Source: Eurosta solidaginis (Eukaryota > Arthropoda > Insecta > Diptera > Tephritidae). From it: a stretch of 64,000 bases of DNA. The stretch covers positions 384,353,601 through 384,417,600 of the forward strand of contig NC_090319.1 in assembly GCF_040869045.1 (NCBI RefSeq). Direction: 5' to 3'. The notes under the pieces were generated by a model. That model saw only the letters and a program-made list of their open reading frames with translations, was not told the DNA's origin and made no database searches. Position numbers and translations under genes: made by a program. Shown one piece after another: positions 22,145 through 31,799 of the stretch. How positions within the stretch are numbered: the stretch's first letter is position 1; the number at the start of each line of letters is the position of its first letter.

Positions 22145-22732
22145 CGCATAATTTTTCTCCGCATATCGATCCTGATTGTCATGGTCAACCAAGAAGTCCA
22201 CTCCCAATATGACTTCATCAACGATCTCCGCCACAACAAATTTGTGTAGAACCATGACTTTTCCAATTAATACCTCACATACCACTTCGCCTTGGACTTG
22301 ATTATACTCGCATGTGACCGTACGCAACCTTGCTCCAGGTAATGACTTTACTCTCCTGTAGACCAAATCAGATCGAATCAAGGAATGAGATACCCCCGTA
22401 TCTACAGTCAGTACACGCTCTTTACCATCCACATTCCCTCTGATGGTAAGACTGCTTGATTTCCTTCCAATGTGCGACACAGATATCACAGGACATTCAA
22501 TAGCCGGGGCAAGTTTTCGTTCTTTACATCCAACACGCTCTTGCTCATTTCGGCCAGCTTTGCGTTTACGGCCACCCACATTGTTGGAACTATTAGGACC
22601 AAGATCGCAATGACGTTCAATGTGACCTGGGTTGCCGCACTTGAAACATTTAATAACTCCGGCATTCTTCTGTTGAGATCCCTTCAGTGCTTCCAAAATT
22701 GTGTCTACCCACTCTGGCCTTTCCACTTCCAC
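22139..22732 (-). pseudogene. Gag zinc knuckle and aspartic protease (gypsy type)
   Basis: CFKCGNPGHIERHC is a CCHC knuckle for RNA packaging. Further on, TVDTGVSHSLIRSDL supplies the Asp-Thr-Gly protease active site and EVILGVDFL the typical second protease motif. The frame is the same as the gag piece at 22775-23485, separated by one in-frame TAA (22777-22775). The frame ends shortly after the protease, where the deletion joins integrase sequence in another frame. Confidence 0.88.
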
Positions 22733-22774
22733 ACGGCGTGTTTTGAAAACTGGCTTACACAGAAGCGACGCTGT

Positions 22775-23485
22775 TTACTGAATCAGAGCATGCGATACCC
22801 TTTCAGCAAATGTCAGCTTTGGATTTGCATATGTAGCCCGCTTCGTTTCCACATCTCGTATGCCATTTATGAAGCTCTGGATTTTTACCCTTTCAGTGTA
22901 TTCCACGGGTGCGTCCACATTTGCAAGATGAGCCAATCTTTCAATATCTGAAGCAAACTCCTGCAATGTCTCATTTGCTTTTTGGTAGCGGTTTTGCAAC
23001 TCAATTTGGAATATCTGTTTCCTATGCTGGCTTTCGTAACGTCTCTCTACAGCAGCCATCAATGCTTCATAATTGTTCCGCTCTCCTTGCGGAATTGTCT
23101 GTAGGATTTCCGCTGCTGGCCCCTTCAATGCCACGAACAGTGCAGCAACTTTATCTTCCGCATTCCAGTTGTTCACTGCTGCGGTCTTCTCATACTGTAG
23201 CTTGAAGACCTGGAAAGGAACAGAACCGTCAAATGATGGTGTTTTTACCTTTGGATTGCTTCCTGAAACAGCTGGGTGGTTTAGTTGTAACTGCTCCATA
23301 CGACCTTTTAACGCTTCTATTTCGGCATCAATTTTGTCATCGAGTTGTAAAATTTTTGCATCCTGCTCTTCCAGTTTCACAAAGAACTGCGATGATACCT
23401 GTTCCGAAATTTGTGCCGACATTTCAGATATACGTGCCTCTTGCGCTTCCAGTTGAGATGCCAAATATGTCTTCTGTTCTTCCAA
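22775..23485 (-). pseudogene. Gag capsid region of the gypsy-type element
   Basis: This 236-codon stretch starts with a coiled coil (EAQEARISEMSAQISEQ heptads). It continues into a retrotransposon gag capsid domain: FDGSVPFQVFKLQYEKT, GPAAEILQTIP, a RRYESQHRKQIFQIELQ block and ETLQEFASDIERLAHLA. It is followed in frame, after a single TAA, by the zinc knuckle. The 'VPFQVFKLQYEKTAAVNNW' type of gag is common in insect gypsy-group elements. Confidence 0.85.
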
Positions 23486-23546
23486 TTGTGATGTTATACG
23501 GGTTTCCTGCGATTCCAGTTGTGAAGAAATTTGTGTTTTCTGTGCT

Positions 23547-23924
23547 TCAGTCTTCGCTGTTATATGGTTCTCCTGCGATTCTAGTTGTTTTCCATCTTAT
23601 TTGTGTCGACATTTCTGAAATGCGTGTTTCTTGTGCTTCCATTTTCGATGTTACTGTCGACGTTTGTGCAGATATTGCAGCCAATATCACGTTCAAGTCT
23701 GTGCTGGTAACTGTCTGCGATGTTTCATTTTTCTCTTCAATTTTTGTTGTCTCCTCGCCATCAAGAGGAAAGACATACTCTTCCACGTTAATTTCTTCTG
23801 CTTCCATTGCCTCTCGTAGTCGTGCTTGAAGTTCGATTTTAATACCGCTTGTATTCAATCCACGGTTCACCAACTCCTTCTTCAGCTGCTGGATCTTCAA
23901 TTCACTCCACTTTGCCATGTCCAA
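23547..23924 (-). pseudogene. Gag N-terminus with SAP domain
   Basis: The first 40 residues, WSELKIQQLKKELVNRGLNT followed by SGIKIELQARLREAM, match a SAP DNA-binding helix-extension-helix. An acidic linker and the start of the heptad coiled coil follow. The frame differs from the gag piece at 23485-22775, so a frameshift lies near 23580. The start is close to the primer binding site, as expected for gag. Confidence 0.75.
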
Positions 23925-23960
23925 GTTGTATTCGTCTTCGGAATTTATTCAACAATTCCT

Positions 23961-23972
23961 CTTCTGACACCA
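23961..23972 (-). other. Primer binding site, tRNA-Leu type
   Basis: On the minus strand TGGTGTCAGAAG follows the 5' LTR after a 2-base gap (23974-23973). It is complementary to the CTTCTGACACCA 3' end of tRNA-Leu species. Position and sequence fit a reverse-transcription primer site. Confidence 0.75.
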
Positions 23973-23974
23973 AT

Positions 23975-24163
23975 TGTTACGAATTTACTGCAAATCCTCT
24001 TATTTGCAATCCTCTGCAAGTTCGAATCACTAAACTGTTGAATAAATAACTCCAATTTGTAATAATGCAAAATGGCCTTTATTAAAGTACTACACTACAC
24101 AATAACACTCAAACTGTGCAACGAATAGCTTGCTTAATAACCACACTGATTGATAGCTCAATG
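23975..24163 (-). repeat. 5' LTR remnant
   Basis: Only the R/U5-proximal 189 bp of the 5' LTR remain. It matches 20931-21120 and stops at 'gctcaatgaaa', where an A-rich SINE-like repeat begins. Promoter sequence (U3) is therefore lost. Confidence 0.88.
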
Positions 24164-24171
24164 AAAAAAAA

Positions 24172-24355
24172 TAGTTTGGGGTCGCCAGAGCCTCGTCGAT
24201 TAGTGAAACGGGATTAGCCGCTCGAAGGTAAGGGCTATATATTGCGTTGGCAACCTGAAAAGGTTGCGCTACACAACCCCTTGAATCTAGTATTTTAGTC
24301 GCCTCTTACGACAGGCATACCTACCGCGGGTATATTCTAACCCCCTAACCCGCTG
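24172..24355 (-). mobile_element. SINE-like repeat, copy 1
   Basis: On the minus strand it reads 'ccagcgggttagggggttag' then 'aatatacccgcggtaggtat', 'gcctgtcgtaagaggcgact' and 'gttgtgtagcgcaacctttt'. The same sequence, plus strand, is at 33166-33300, and a more diverged relative at 47375-47533. The A-rich stretch at 24164-24171 may be its tail. There is no ORF. 'tagattcaaggggtt' is only a weak B-box, so the SINE label is tentative. Confidence 0.6.
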
Positions 24356-24468
24356 GCGGTCGGCTATTCACGCGTCGGTGTTGGCTGGTTTTTAATTTTT
24401 GGGCCGAGTGCTTTTCGTTTTGTATTTTTCATAGTTTCACTGAACACATTATACATTTTGGCTATGCA

Positions 24469-24601
24469 ACAGAATTCTTATGTTGGGCAGAGGAATTTAA
24501 CAGAATTCTTGTGTTGGACAGAGGAATTTAACAGAATTCTTGTGTCGGGCGGAGGAATTTAACAGAATTCTTGTGTCGGGCAGAGGAATTTAACAGAATT
24601 T
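24469..24601. repeat. 31-bp tandem repeat, 4.3 copies
   Basis: Units starting 'acagaattcttgtgtcgggc' begin at 24469, 24500, 24531 and 24562, with a partial fifth at 24593. They differ at a few positions. The unit contains an EcoRI-type gaattc and ends 'agaggaattta'. Confidence 0.95.
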
Positions 24602-25119
24602 GAGATCACGACCTAAACACGATAGAGTTGTGTTTTCTTCCATTAACACCGATTTCTTTTTACCATCTTTAGAACGCACAATAATCGACCAAACAAACAA
24701 AAGTGGTGCGCGTGAAAAATCGGCGAAAAGTTTTCATCCTCCGTTATTCCATTGATTTTAGCAAATATTTTACGAATTTGTGATTAAACATAGTTAATAA
24801 CTGCGGAGATTTGCCTCACTGCATTTGTGTAGTTCATTGTTTTGTAGCATTTCGTGTGAATATTCTCTTTGGGGGAGCCGATATTCCTACAACTACACAT
24901 TTGTCAACAAGTTGTTTTACGCTGCGATTCATTTCATGTGTAATTTGTAGTTTTTGTAGGTACGCTCGTAAATAAAATGTCCTGTTGTCAAGCTAAAATT
25001 CATTAGGAGTGCCGTTAATTCCTCCCCAAACTTATTCGTACATGGAACAAGTATTTTGGTAAGTTATTATCGGCTTAATTATGGCGTTTTGTTTACAACA
25101 AATTCTCAAATTGGTTGTG
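24602..25119. other. Non-coding stretch
   Basis: No gene or strong repeat is seen between the 31-bp array and the inverted-repeat elements. Confidence 0.4.
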
Positions 25120-25518
25120 CACCCTCAAAGTTAACTTTTTTTTACCCGTTCAAAAGATGTTAACGAAAAACCGAAAAAAGATCCGCGGGTCCCTCCGAAA
25201 CCGGGGGTGGCATCCATAGTATTTTTGCGCAGAACACCTTTCTGCGTTGGCGGCCTTCGGCCGCGCTTATAAAAAAATAACCCTAGGCTACGCCATGCCA
25301 AGTCCGGGTGTGTGGTATAACGGTGGCTACCGCCACGGTGATGCACAATTTTTTTTGTGGGTACCCACAACAACAACCACATGAAAATCGCCAACTTCAA
25401 CTGCAAATATCTCCGGACAGAGATACAATTTTTCTTTTCCGCCTTCGGATTATTGTTCTCGAGATTAATACGCGTCCTTTGATACCTCACTCGAAAATCA
25501 TGGCCCAACTTTAGGGTG
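25120..25518. mobile_element. Inverted-repeat element related to 25640-26075
   Basis: The ends CACCCTCAAAGTT (25120) and AACTTTAGGGTG (25507-25518) are imperfect inverted repeats. The interior is closely related to 25755-26010: both carry 'aacgaaaaaccgaaaaaag', 'ttttgcgcagaacacctt' and 'aatcgccaacttcaactgca', in the same order and orientation. No ORF is convincing. It is probably a second member of the same MITE group with different termini. Confidence 0.5.
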
Positions 25519-25639
25519 GGTACCGTACCCGGTATATACCGGCGGCGGTGGCGCGATGCGTTCTTACTTTAAAATCTTGATTTTTCTCTTTAAAAAATAA
25601 TATTTAGGAAAGGTTTTGTTTGTATGTATTTAAAGAAAT

Positions 25640-26075
25640 GGTAATAGTCTAGTTGAGGGGTCGACTGCTAATACGCTACCAAATATATCGATAGAGGTGT
25701 CAAACGACGCGTCTTGACATCAGTATTAATAATCCGAAGGCGGAAAATAAAAATTTTAACGCGTTCAAAAGATATTAACGAAAAACCGAAAAAAGCCCCG
25801 CGGGTACCTCCGAAACCGGGGGTCGGATCCATAGTATTTTTGCGCAGAACACCTTGGCTACCGCCACGGTGATGCACAATTTTTTTTGTGGGTGCGAACA
25901 CAACAAAAACCACATGGAAATCGCCAACTTCAACTGCAAATATCTCCGGACAGAGATACAACTTTTCTTTTCCGCCTTCGGATTATTATTCTCGAGATTA
26001 ATACGCGTCTTTTGACACCTCACTTGATATTTTTGGTAGCGTATTAGCGGTCGACCCCTCAACTAGACTATTACC
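25640..26075. mobile_element. MITE, 436 bp, 8-bp TSD, GG...CC ends
   Basis: It begins GGTAATAGTCTAGTTGAGGG and ends in the reverse complement. Terminal inverted repeats extend at least 75 bp with few mismatches. Perfect 8-bp direct repeats AAAGAAAT flank it (25632-25639 and 26076-26083). Eight-base duplications occur with hAT, P, Merlin and some Mutator-type elements. The GG start argues against classic hAT or P ends. No transposase is encoded. Confidence 0.82.
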
Positions 26076-26208
26076 AAAGAAATCAACGTTTTGGCCATTT
26101 CGGAAAAATCCTGGGGTTTGCCTCAAAGTCTCGCGGATCATTTAGCTCCTTAAGGAGGGAATGTCCTGTCTTCCAGGGAGGCTTCGGACCTAACCCTGGT
26201 TGTTGTTT

Positions 26209-27600
26209 TTGTAGCAATGCTTCGCCCCACCAAATAGCTGGATATGTACGAGTTTAACTTGTTACAGTATCCAGAACAAAGTTGAGCCAGAGTGACTCGC
26301 GTTTCCCTGGGGAGTATGCGTTCCTCTTCCGCAAGTTTTGGGTACTGTTCCCTAATTACTGGATTCACCGTGCAATACCCGGCATAAAGGTCCGACACCT
26401 GTTTGTGGAGTTCACCAAGGACCTGCTTGTGTTTTTTTGCTTCATACGGCTGAGTTCTCAGGTGCCGTATTTCCTCAAAATGCTTACGGAGATGACTCCT
26501 TAAGTCCCTAGGCGGTGTTGGCTCATCAATCAGATGTCTGTTGGGATGCCCAGGTTTCTGGGTATTCAACAGAAACTGTTTGGTTAGCATCTCATTTCTC
26601 TCCCTGATGGGGAGTATTCTCGCCTCATTATGTAGATGGTGTTCTGGGGACCGTGGCGTTCTGAGCGCAGTATTTTGGCAGGCCTGTAGCTTCTTCCAGT
26701 GGGTATTTTTTAGGCTTGGCGACCATATAGGGGACGCGTAGCACACAAACGGCTGGCCAATTGCTTTGTATGTGGTAATGAGCGTTTCTTTGTCTTTTCC
26801 CCAAGTACTGCCAGCAAGGGATTTGAGGATTTTATTACGGCTCTTGATTTTCGGAACAATTGCGGCTGCGTGCTCATCAAAATGTAGATCCTGATCAAAT
26901 GTCACACTCAAGATTTTGGGGGTGTAGGGCAGTGGGTAGCGTAGTGCCATCGACGTGGATGTTCAAAATGGTCGACATTTGGGACGTCCATGTTGTAAAT
27001 AAGGTCGCTGAGGATTTAGTCGGTGATAATGCCAGGTTTCGTAAGGCGAAAAAACTGGGGAGATTAGGGAGGTAGCCGTTTATTCTGTTGCAAAGCTCAT
27101 CGATCCCTGGGCCTGTGCCTGTGGCCATTATTGTGCAGTCATCGGCGTAGGAAACGATAGTAACTCCTTCTAGTGGCGAAGTTAGCTTAGATATGTAGAA
27201 ATTAAACAAAATTGGGGATAGGACACCACCCTGTGACACCCCCTGTTTAATTCTTCTTGGTTTTGATGTTTCATTTCTAAATTGCACCGATGCCTGCCGA
27301 CCATCCAAATAATTTGCGGTCCACCTTTTAAGACATGGGGGAAGGGTAGACCCTTCCAGGTCTTGCAGTAACGTGCCATGGTTGACCGTATCAAAAGCTT
27401 TTGATAGGTCTAGCGCTACGAGTACTGTTCAATGGTGGTGGTTTTATTTAAACCGCAATTTATCTGGGTGCTGATGGCATTTAGCGCGGTGGTGGTGCTA
27501 TGGAGTTTTCTGAAGCCATGGTGATGGCAGGCTAGCTAGGGTAGCAAAATGGCTTCAAGGGTCTTGACTGGCGATAGGAGAGATATCGGGCGATATGACC
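26209..27600 (-). pseudogene. LINE D copy, 5'-truncated and internally deleted
   Basis: Minus-strand copy of the same family as 28090-31181. The reverse transcriptase part has VSQGGVLSPILFNFYISKL and a VSYADDCTIMATG block (YADD core, near 27150), and downstream parts are shared almost base for base with 29560-30950. The copy jumps from the equivalent of 30950 directly to the LINE 3' terminus ('ctatttggtggggcgaagca' plus a CAA-type tail at 26208-26224), losing about 190 bp including the terminal CCHC-like motif. Frameshifts break the frame (for example near 26930). Confidence 0.85.
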
Positions 27601-27606
27601 CTCTTC

Positions 27607-27738
27607 ACCTCTAACATTATGGTCCTCCCCTGTTAAAACAGCAAGTTTCCTTGGACCCCCGTTAGAGGATATTGATGACAATTTGTGATCGATCGCAACT
27701 ATTAGGTGGGGCGAAGCACTGCTACAACAACAACAACA
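27607..27738 (+). mobile_element. 3' end of another LINE D copy
   Basis: About 130 bp, matching 31035-31178, ends in 'ggtggggcgaagcactgcta' followed by (CAA)n. It lies head-to-head with the minus-strand copy, only about 6 bp apart, so either two insertions met here or the locus rearranged. Confidence 0.8.
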
Positions 27739-27752
27739 AAAGAGTCGGTTCA

Positions 27753-27990
27753 AAAGCAATTCCTGATTTTTCAAGGATTCTTTCTCCCTACTCCTGCCGT
27801 TTAAAACTTATTCAGCTCCATACGTTACGGAGTCGTAGGGAGATGGTAGGTGTGTTATTTGTAGTAAAACTTATTAGAGGGATGGTAAATAGCCATTTTC
27901 AATTTTATTTATGTTCCCTTTAGACCATCGAGACATTTTCAACCGCTTCATATAAGCGCATGCAGATCGAATTTTGAAATGTTTTCTGTG
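27753..27990 (+). pseudogene. LINE C-terminal fragment, other family
   Basis: Translation gives FSRILSPYSCRLKLIQLHTL, then a RSRREMVGVLFVVKLIRGMV block. This matches in pattern the end of the LINE polyproteins at 55147-55503 and 56835-59648 (CKLISLHTLASRRLISGLVF and KSLQDRRIILSLSFVFDLLR). It is a short 5'-truncated relic. Confidence 0.6.
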
Positions 27991-28356
27991 TACTGACTTC
28001 AATAAGCACTGCAAAAACATGGATACGTGTGACACACTGTACGTAATAAAAAAATATGTGCTGACTACCTTAAATACGCATTGATTTGGGTGGGTGGCTT
28101 GGAATCACGTCCTTTCCAACCTCACACACATCGCAGCCCTGCTTGTTGTGTGTCAAATATTCATCAGCTCCTCGAAATCACGTAATTCCCAAGGCAGTCG
28201 GTTCTATGTACCGGAGCGACTCGGGATTTTTCCCGACCAAGGACTGTCATTTCAGTGTGACCCCATTTAATTTGTTGCGTCCCTCCCTCAAATTGTCATC
28301 CTCCCAGCAGCTCCTTGCAGCAGGACTGCTCCATACTCTCTTAAATTAAACTCCGG

Positions 28357-28383
28357 GAAGGCATCGAATCCAATCCTGGCCCG
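28357..28383 (+). other. 2A-like motif EGIESNPGP (decayed)
   Basis: In frame with the finger, the codons read E-G-I-E-S-N-P-G-P. The translational 2A consensus is D-(V/I)-E-x-N-P-G-P; here everything matches except Gly in place of Asp. A Leu-rich stretch, as upstream of 2A sites, lies just before it in another frame (SSSQQLLAAGLLHTLL). 2A sequences are known at the start of several LINE ORFs. The D-to-G change suggests loss of activity. Confidence 0.6.
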
Positions 28384-28605
28384 TCTCCTGACCCCGGTCC
28401 TGTGAAATGCTTTTGCTGCATCTGCCGGAAAAGAATCATTTTAGGACGGTCATACTCTGTTCAGTGTGTCTCGTGCAAGGGATGGTTGCATCGGACAGGT
28501 TGTTCTGGGCTTGATCCCAAAACCCGACGTCCACGTAACTTTTATAAATGTTTTGTGCTCCTTGCTGCTCACGCCCAAGGGCGTCCCGTAGTCTACGCCT
28601 AAGCG

Positions 28606-28799
28606 CCCCCCCCCCCCCCCCCCCCACTACCTTCCCTGCTGCTCAGCAAGCCACAACAAGTACCCGCTGCTGCTCGCGCCCCACGGCGCCAACAACTCAA
28701 ACAGCTGATACCACTCATAACTACTACCTTCGTAGTAGAGTTGGTAACAATGCTGAGCATCAGCCCCTGCCCTCGTCTTCTCCCCCCCCCCCCCCCCCC
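28606..28799. repeat. Two poly(C) runs in the LINE D linker
   Basis: C20 at 28606-28625 and C18 at 28782-28799 encode Pro blocks of the linker. Such runs are unusual in this AT-rich DNA and are prone to length change. A G18 run (36772-36789) sits at an equivalent place in LINE A ORF1. Confidence 0.9.
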
Positions 28800-28890
28800 T
28801 TCTCTTCCGGCAGCAATCGTGCAGTTCAGGGAAACAGACTCTTAGTCCCTACCTCCGTTTGTACCGTCTGCCAGCACAGAATATATAGGT

Positions 28891-31108
28891 TTGCTCATAG
28901 GTATAGGTTTCCCGGCGGAGGCCGCAAACTTAGCGAGAGAACGTGACCTTATAAGACAGCTTGATCCAGGCGACCCCCAAACAAGGGATATAAACCAACG
29001 CATCAGATTGCTTGTGGACGAACACAAGCGGTCGAAATGGGAGGAGCACCTAAGAGGTTGTAACCTCTCTACCGGTGTGGGTAAACTTTGGTCCACCGTA
29101 AAGTCCCTATCGAATCCGACTAAGCACAAAGACAAAGTTTCCATCGCCTTTGGCGACAAAGTTTCCATCGCCTTTGGCGACAAAGTTTCCATCGCCTTTA
29201 GCGACAAAGTGCTGTCGGATGCGAAAAAATGCGCGAGCGCTTTCTGCCGACAATATATAATGCATCCTACGGTCGACAAAGATAGACGGAGAGCCAATAG
29301 ACACGCACATAAACACAAATTCAGCACGTCACCAATCACCATCACCGCTAAAGAGGTTGAGGACGCCATTGGTCGCGCTAAACCATCCAAAGCAGTGGGC
29401 CCAGACGGCATAGCCATGCCGATGCTTAAAAGCGTAGGGAAAGAGGGTTTCAAATATTTAGCGCATGTCTTCAACCTGTCTCTTTCCACCTTTGTCATAC
29501 CCGAGAAATGGAAAATGGCCAAGGTGGTCCCGCCTGGCAAAGCTAACATAGGTGAGTCGTATCGTCCGATATCTCTCCTATCGCCAGTGGCAAAGACACT
29601 TGAAGCCATTTGCTCCCTTATTTCCAAGCAAATTTGCAGCTAGCCCCTCATCAGCATGGCTTCAGAAAACGCCATAGCATTACCACCGCGCTAAATGCCA
29701 TTAGCACCCAGATAAATTGCGGTTTAAATCAATACCCCCACCATAGAACAGTACTCGTAGCGCTAGACCTATCAAAAGCTTTTGATACGGTCAACCATGG
29801 CTCGTTACTGCAAGACCTGGAAGGGTCTACCCTTCCCCCATGTCTTAAAGGTGGACCGCAAATTATATGGGTGGTCGGCAGGCATCGGTGCAATTTAGAA
29901 ACGAAACATCAAAACCAAGGAGAATTAAACAAGGGGTGCCACAGGGTGGTGTCCTATCCCCACTTTTGTTTAATTTCTACATATCTAAGCTACCTTCACC
30001 ACCGGAAGGAGTCACAATCGTTTCCTACGCCGATGACTGCACAATAATGGCCACAGGCCCAGGCCCAAAGATCGATGCGCTATGCAATAAAATAAACGGC
30101 TACCTCCCTGATCTCTCCAGTTTTTTCGCCTCGCGAAACCTGGCATTATCACCGACTAAATCTTCCGCGACCTTATTTACAACATGGACGTCCCAAATGT
30201 CGACCATTTTGAACATCCACGTCGATGGCACTACGCTACCGACTGTCCTACACCCCAAAATCTTGGGTGTGACGTTTGATCAGGATCTACATTTTGGTGA
30301 GCACGCAGCCGCAATTGTTCCGAGAATTCAGAGCCGTAACAAAATCCTCAAATCCCTCGCTGGCAGTACCTGGGGAAAAGATAAAGAAACGCTCATGACT
30401 ACATACAAAGCAATTAACCAGCCGATTACGTGCTACGCGTCACCCATATGGTCGCCAAGCCTACAAATTAGCCACTGGAAGAAACTACAGGCCTGCCAAA
30501 ATACTGATCTCAGAATCGCCACGGGCTGTCTTCTTATGTCCCCAGAACACCATCTGCATAATGAGGCGAGAATACTCCCCATCAGGGAGAGAAATGAGAT
30601 GCTGACCAAACAGTTCCTGTTGAATACCCAGAAACCTGGGCATCCCAACAGACATCTGATTGATGAACCAGCACCGCCTAGGGGCTTAAGGAGTCATCTC
30701 CGTAAGCATTTTGAGGAAATACGGCACCTGGGAACCCAGTCGTATGAAGCGAAAACACACAAGCAGGTCCTTGGTGAACTCCATAAACAGGCGTCGGACC
30801 TTTATGCCGGGAATTGCCCGGTGAATCCAGTACTTAAAGAAAAGTATCCAAAACTCGCGGAAGAGGAACGCATACTCCCCAGGGAAACGCGTATCACTCT
30901 TGCTCAACTTCGTTCTGGATACTGTAACAGGTTAGACTCTTACCTATCCAGAATCAACCCCGATATACAAAATGTATGCCCCGCTTGCAATGTGTCCCCA
31001 CATGACACCAACCATCTCTTTAATTGTAATGTGGAACCAACGCCTCTAACACCCCTTTCCTTATGGTCCCCCCCGTTGAAACGGCAAGTTTCCTTGGACT
31101 CCCGTTAG
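28891..31108 (+). pseudogene. LINE D reverse transcriptase and C-terminus (frameshifted)
   Basis: Three frames make one protein: 28891-29643, about 29610-29870, then 29867-31108. Visible parts are AVGPDGIAMPMLKSVGKEGF, RPISLLSPVAKTLE, ALDLSKAFDTVNH, GVPQGGVLSPLLFNFYISKL and VSYADDCTIMATG with the catalytic YADD. A thumb region and CPACNVSPHDTNHLFNC follow near the end. The frame shifts lie near 29625 and 29860. Nothing like an AP endonuclease precedes it. A 24-bp segment is tandemly triplicated at 29131-29202. Confidence 0.88.
29131..29202 (+). repeat. 24-bp tandem triplication in LINE D
   Basis: Three head-to-tail copies of a 24-base unit encode DKVSIAFG repeated three times. Copies 1 and 2 are identical and copy 3 has one change. 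The length is a multiple of three and keeps the frame. Confidence 0.95.
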
Positions 31109-31261
31109 AAGATATTGATGACAATTTGTGATCGGTCGCGGCTATTAGGTGGGGCGAGCATTGCTACAACAACAACAACGTACATTCCGACAGCACTAAT
31201 AATCAATTCCCGTTGCTCGGCATCACACTACATCCCGACAACTGATTTAATAATGTATATA

Positions 31262-31460
31262 TCTTTATATATAAAAATCACGTGTCACTATGTTTGTCCG
31301 CGATGGACTCCTAAACTACTGAACCGATTTTGAATTTGTTGTGCACCCCGTGCGTAGTTTGCTCTAACTTGAAATATAGGATAGGTTATATCTTAGTTTA
31401 TATTCGCAATATTATTTTATTGCAATTTTTTTAAATGTTTATACGTAATAATAAAATGTT
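31262..31460 (+). mobile_element. Helitron-like 5' end
   Basis: TCTTTATATATAAAAATCAC, preceded by A, and the following 'gactcctaaactactgaacc' look like insect Helitron 5' ends. No matching CTRR end could be fixed. Around 31590-31670 a GC-rich palindromic block (ACCCCCGGACCCGGGG) begins a different sequence. Treat as a fragment. Confidence 0.4.
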
Positions 31461-31799
31461 ACGTATACGCAGCGGCACTCATATTTTCAGGTGGTGCGCA
31501 TATACTTCCGTGTAATTGCTTGGTGTTTAATTAAACTGCTTATCAATAAAAAATATTATAGCGAATGATATCAATTATAGCACATCACCAGGCCCGCCGA
31601 GAGGGGAGAGGGTTGGTGGGGGGATTACCCCCGGACCCGGGGTTTCTGAGGGGGCCCGCGATTTAGAAGTACTAAGACATTTTTTTTTTAATTCAGGAGA
31701 GTCTTTAGTTGTTCCATGTGCAATTTTTAAGCCGTATTTCAAAAGCAATGAGTATCTGCATTTCGTTTTAATATTATAGTTAAGTGTGAAAAGTAAAAA
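31461..31799. other. Non-coding stretch with GC-rich block
   Basis: No gene is seen. The 31592-31668 block is strikingly GC-rich compared with its flanks and looks like the edge of an unidentified repeat. Confidence 0.4.

Larger units (their letters stand above)
20931..24163 (-). mobile_element. Deleted gypsy-type LTR retrotransposon
   Basis: Minus-strand element: 5' LTR remnant (23975-24163), primer binding site (23961-23972), gag (23924-22775), CCHC knuckle and protease (22732-22139), integrase C-terminus (22144-21532), polypurine tract and full 3' LTR (20931-21546). RT, RNase H and most of integrase are deleted, so it is dead. The gag-protease-integrase order with a basic integrase tail is that of Ty3/gypsy (Metaviridae). 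No env is present. The 5' LTR is cut at 24163, where a different repeat follows. Confidence 0.88.
28351..28870 (+). pseudogene. LINE D N-terminal part: Cys-rich finger and Pro-rich linker
   Basis: After the 2A-like motif the frame reads VKCFCCICRKRIILGRSYSV then QCVSCKGWLHRTGCSGLD, a RING/PHD-like C-x2-C...C-x2-C-x3-H pattern of LINE N-termini. Near 28550 the frame must shift to continue with CAPCCSRP and a linker with two poly-Pro blocks encoded by pure C runs. A TAA lies upstream at 28342 in the finger frame. Likely role in the live family: RNA or chromatin contact. Confidence 0.65.
28090..31181 (+). mobile_element. LINE D: non-LTR retrotransposon with (CAA)n tail
   Basis: Longest copy of the family: a decayed 2A-like motif, a Cys-rich finger, Pro-rich tracts, then reverse transcriptase and a terminal CPAC...HDTNHLFNC zinc motif. 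The 3' end is 'ggtggggcgagcattgctac' followed by (AAC)4. The endonuclease expected between finger and RT is missing (junction near 28880), and at least three frameshifts are present, so the copy is dead. The single-polyprotein order finger - Pro-rich - (endonuclease) - RT - CCHC resembles Jockey/LOA-type insect LINEs. Exact clade not determined. Confidence 0.85.

Noticed and set aside
22472..23829. Several long plus-strand ORFs over the gypsy-type element
   Set aside because: They are antisense shadows of gag and protease, which carry clear motifs on the minus strand.
25668..26062. ORFs over the GG...CC MITE with a shared KKIVHHRGG stretch
   Set aside because: The same phrase arises in the sister element because the DNA is repeated; frames are not conserved between the two.
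26209..27738. Twin-priming inversion of a single LINE insertion
   Set aside because: The inverted part has its own 3' terminus and CAA tail, which twin priming would not produce.
28842..29627. 261-codon minus-strand ORF with repeated LSPKAMET
   Set aside because: It is antisense to the LINE D reverse transcriptase; the repeat is the complement of the 24-bp triplication.
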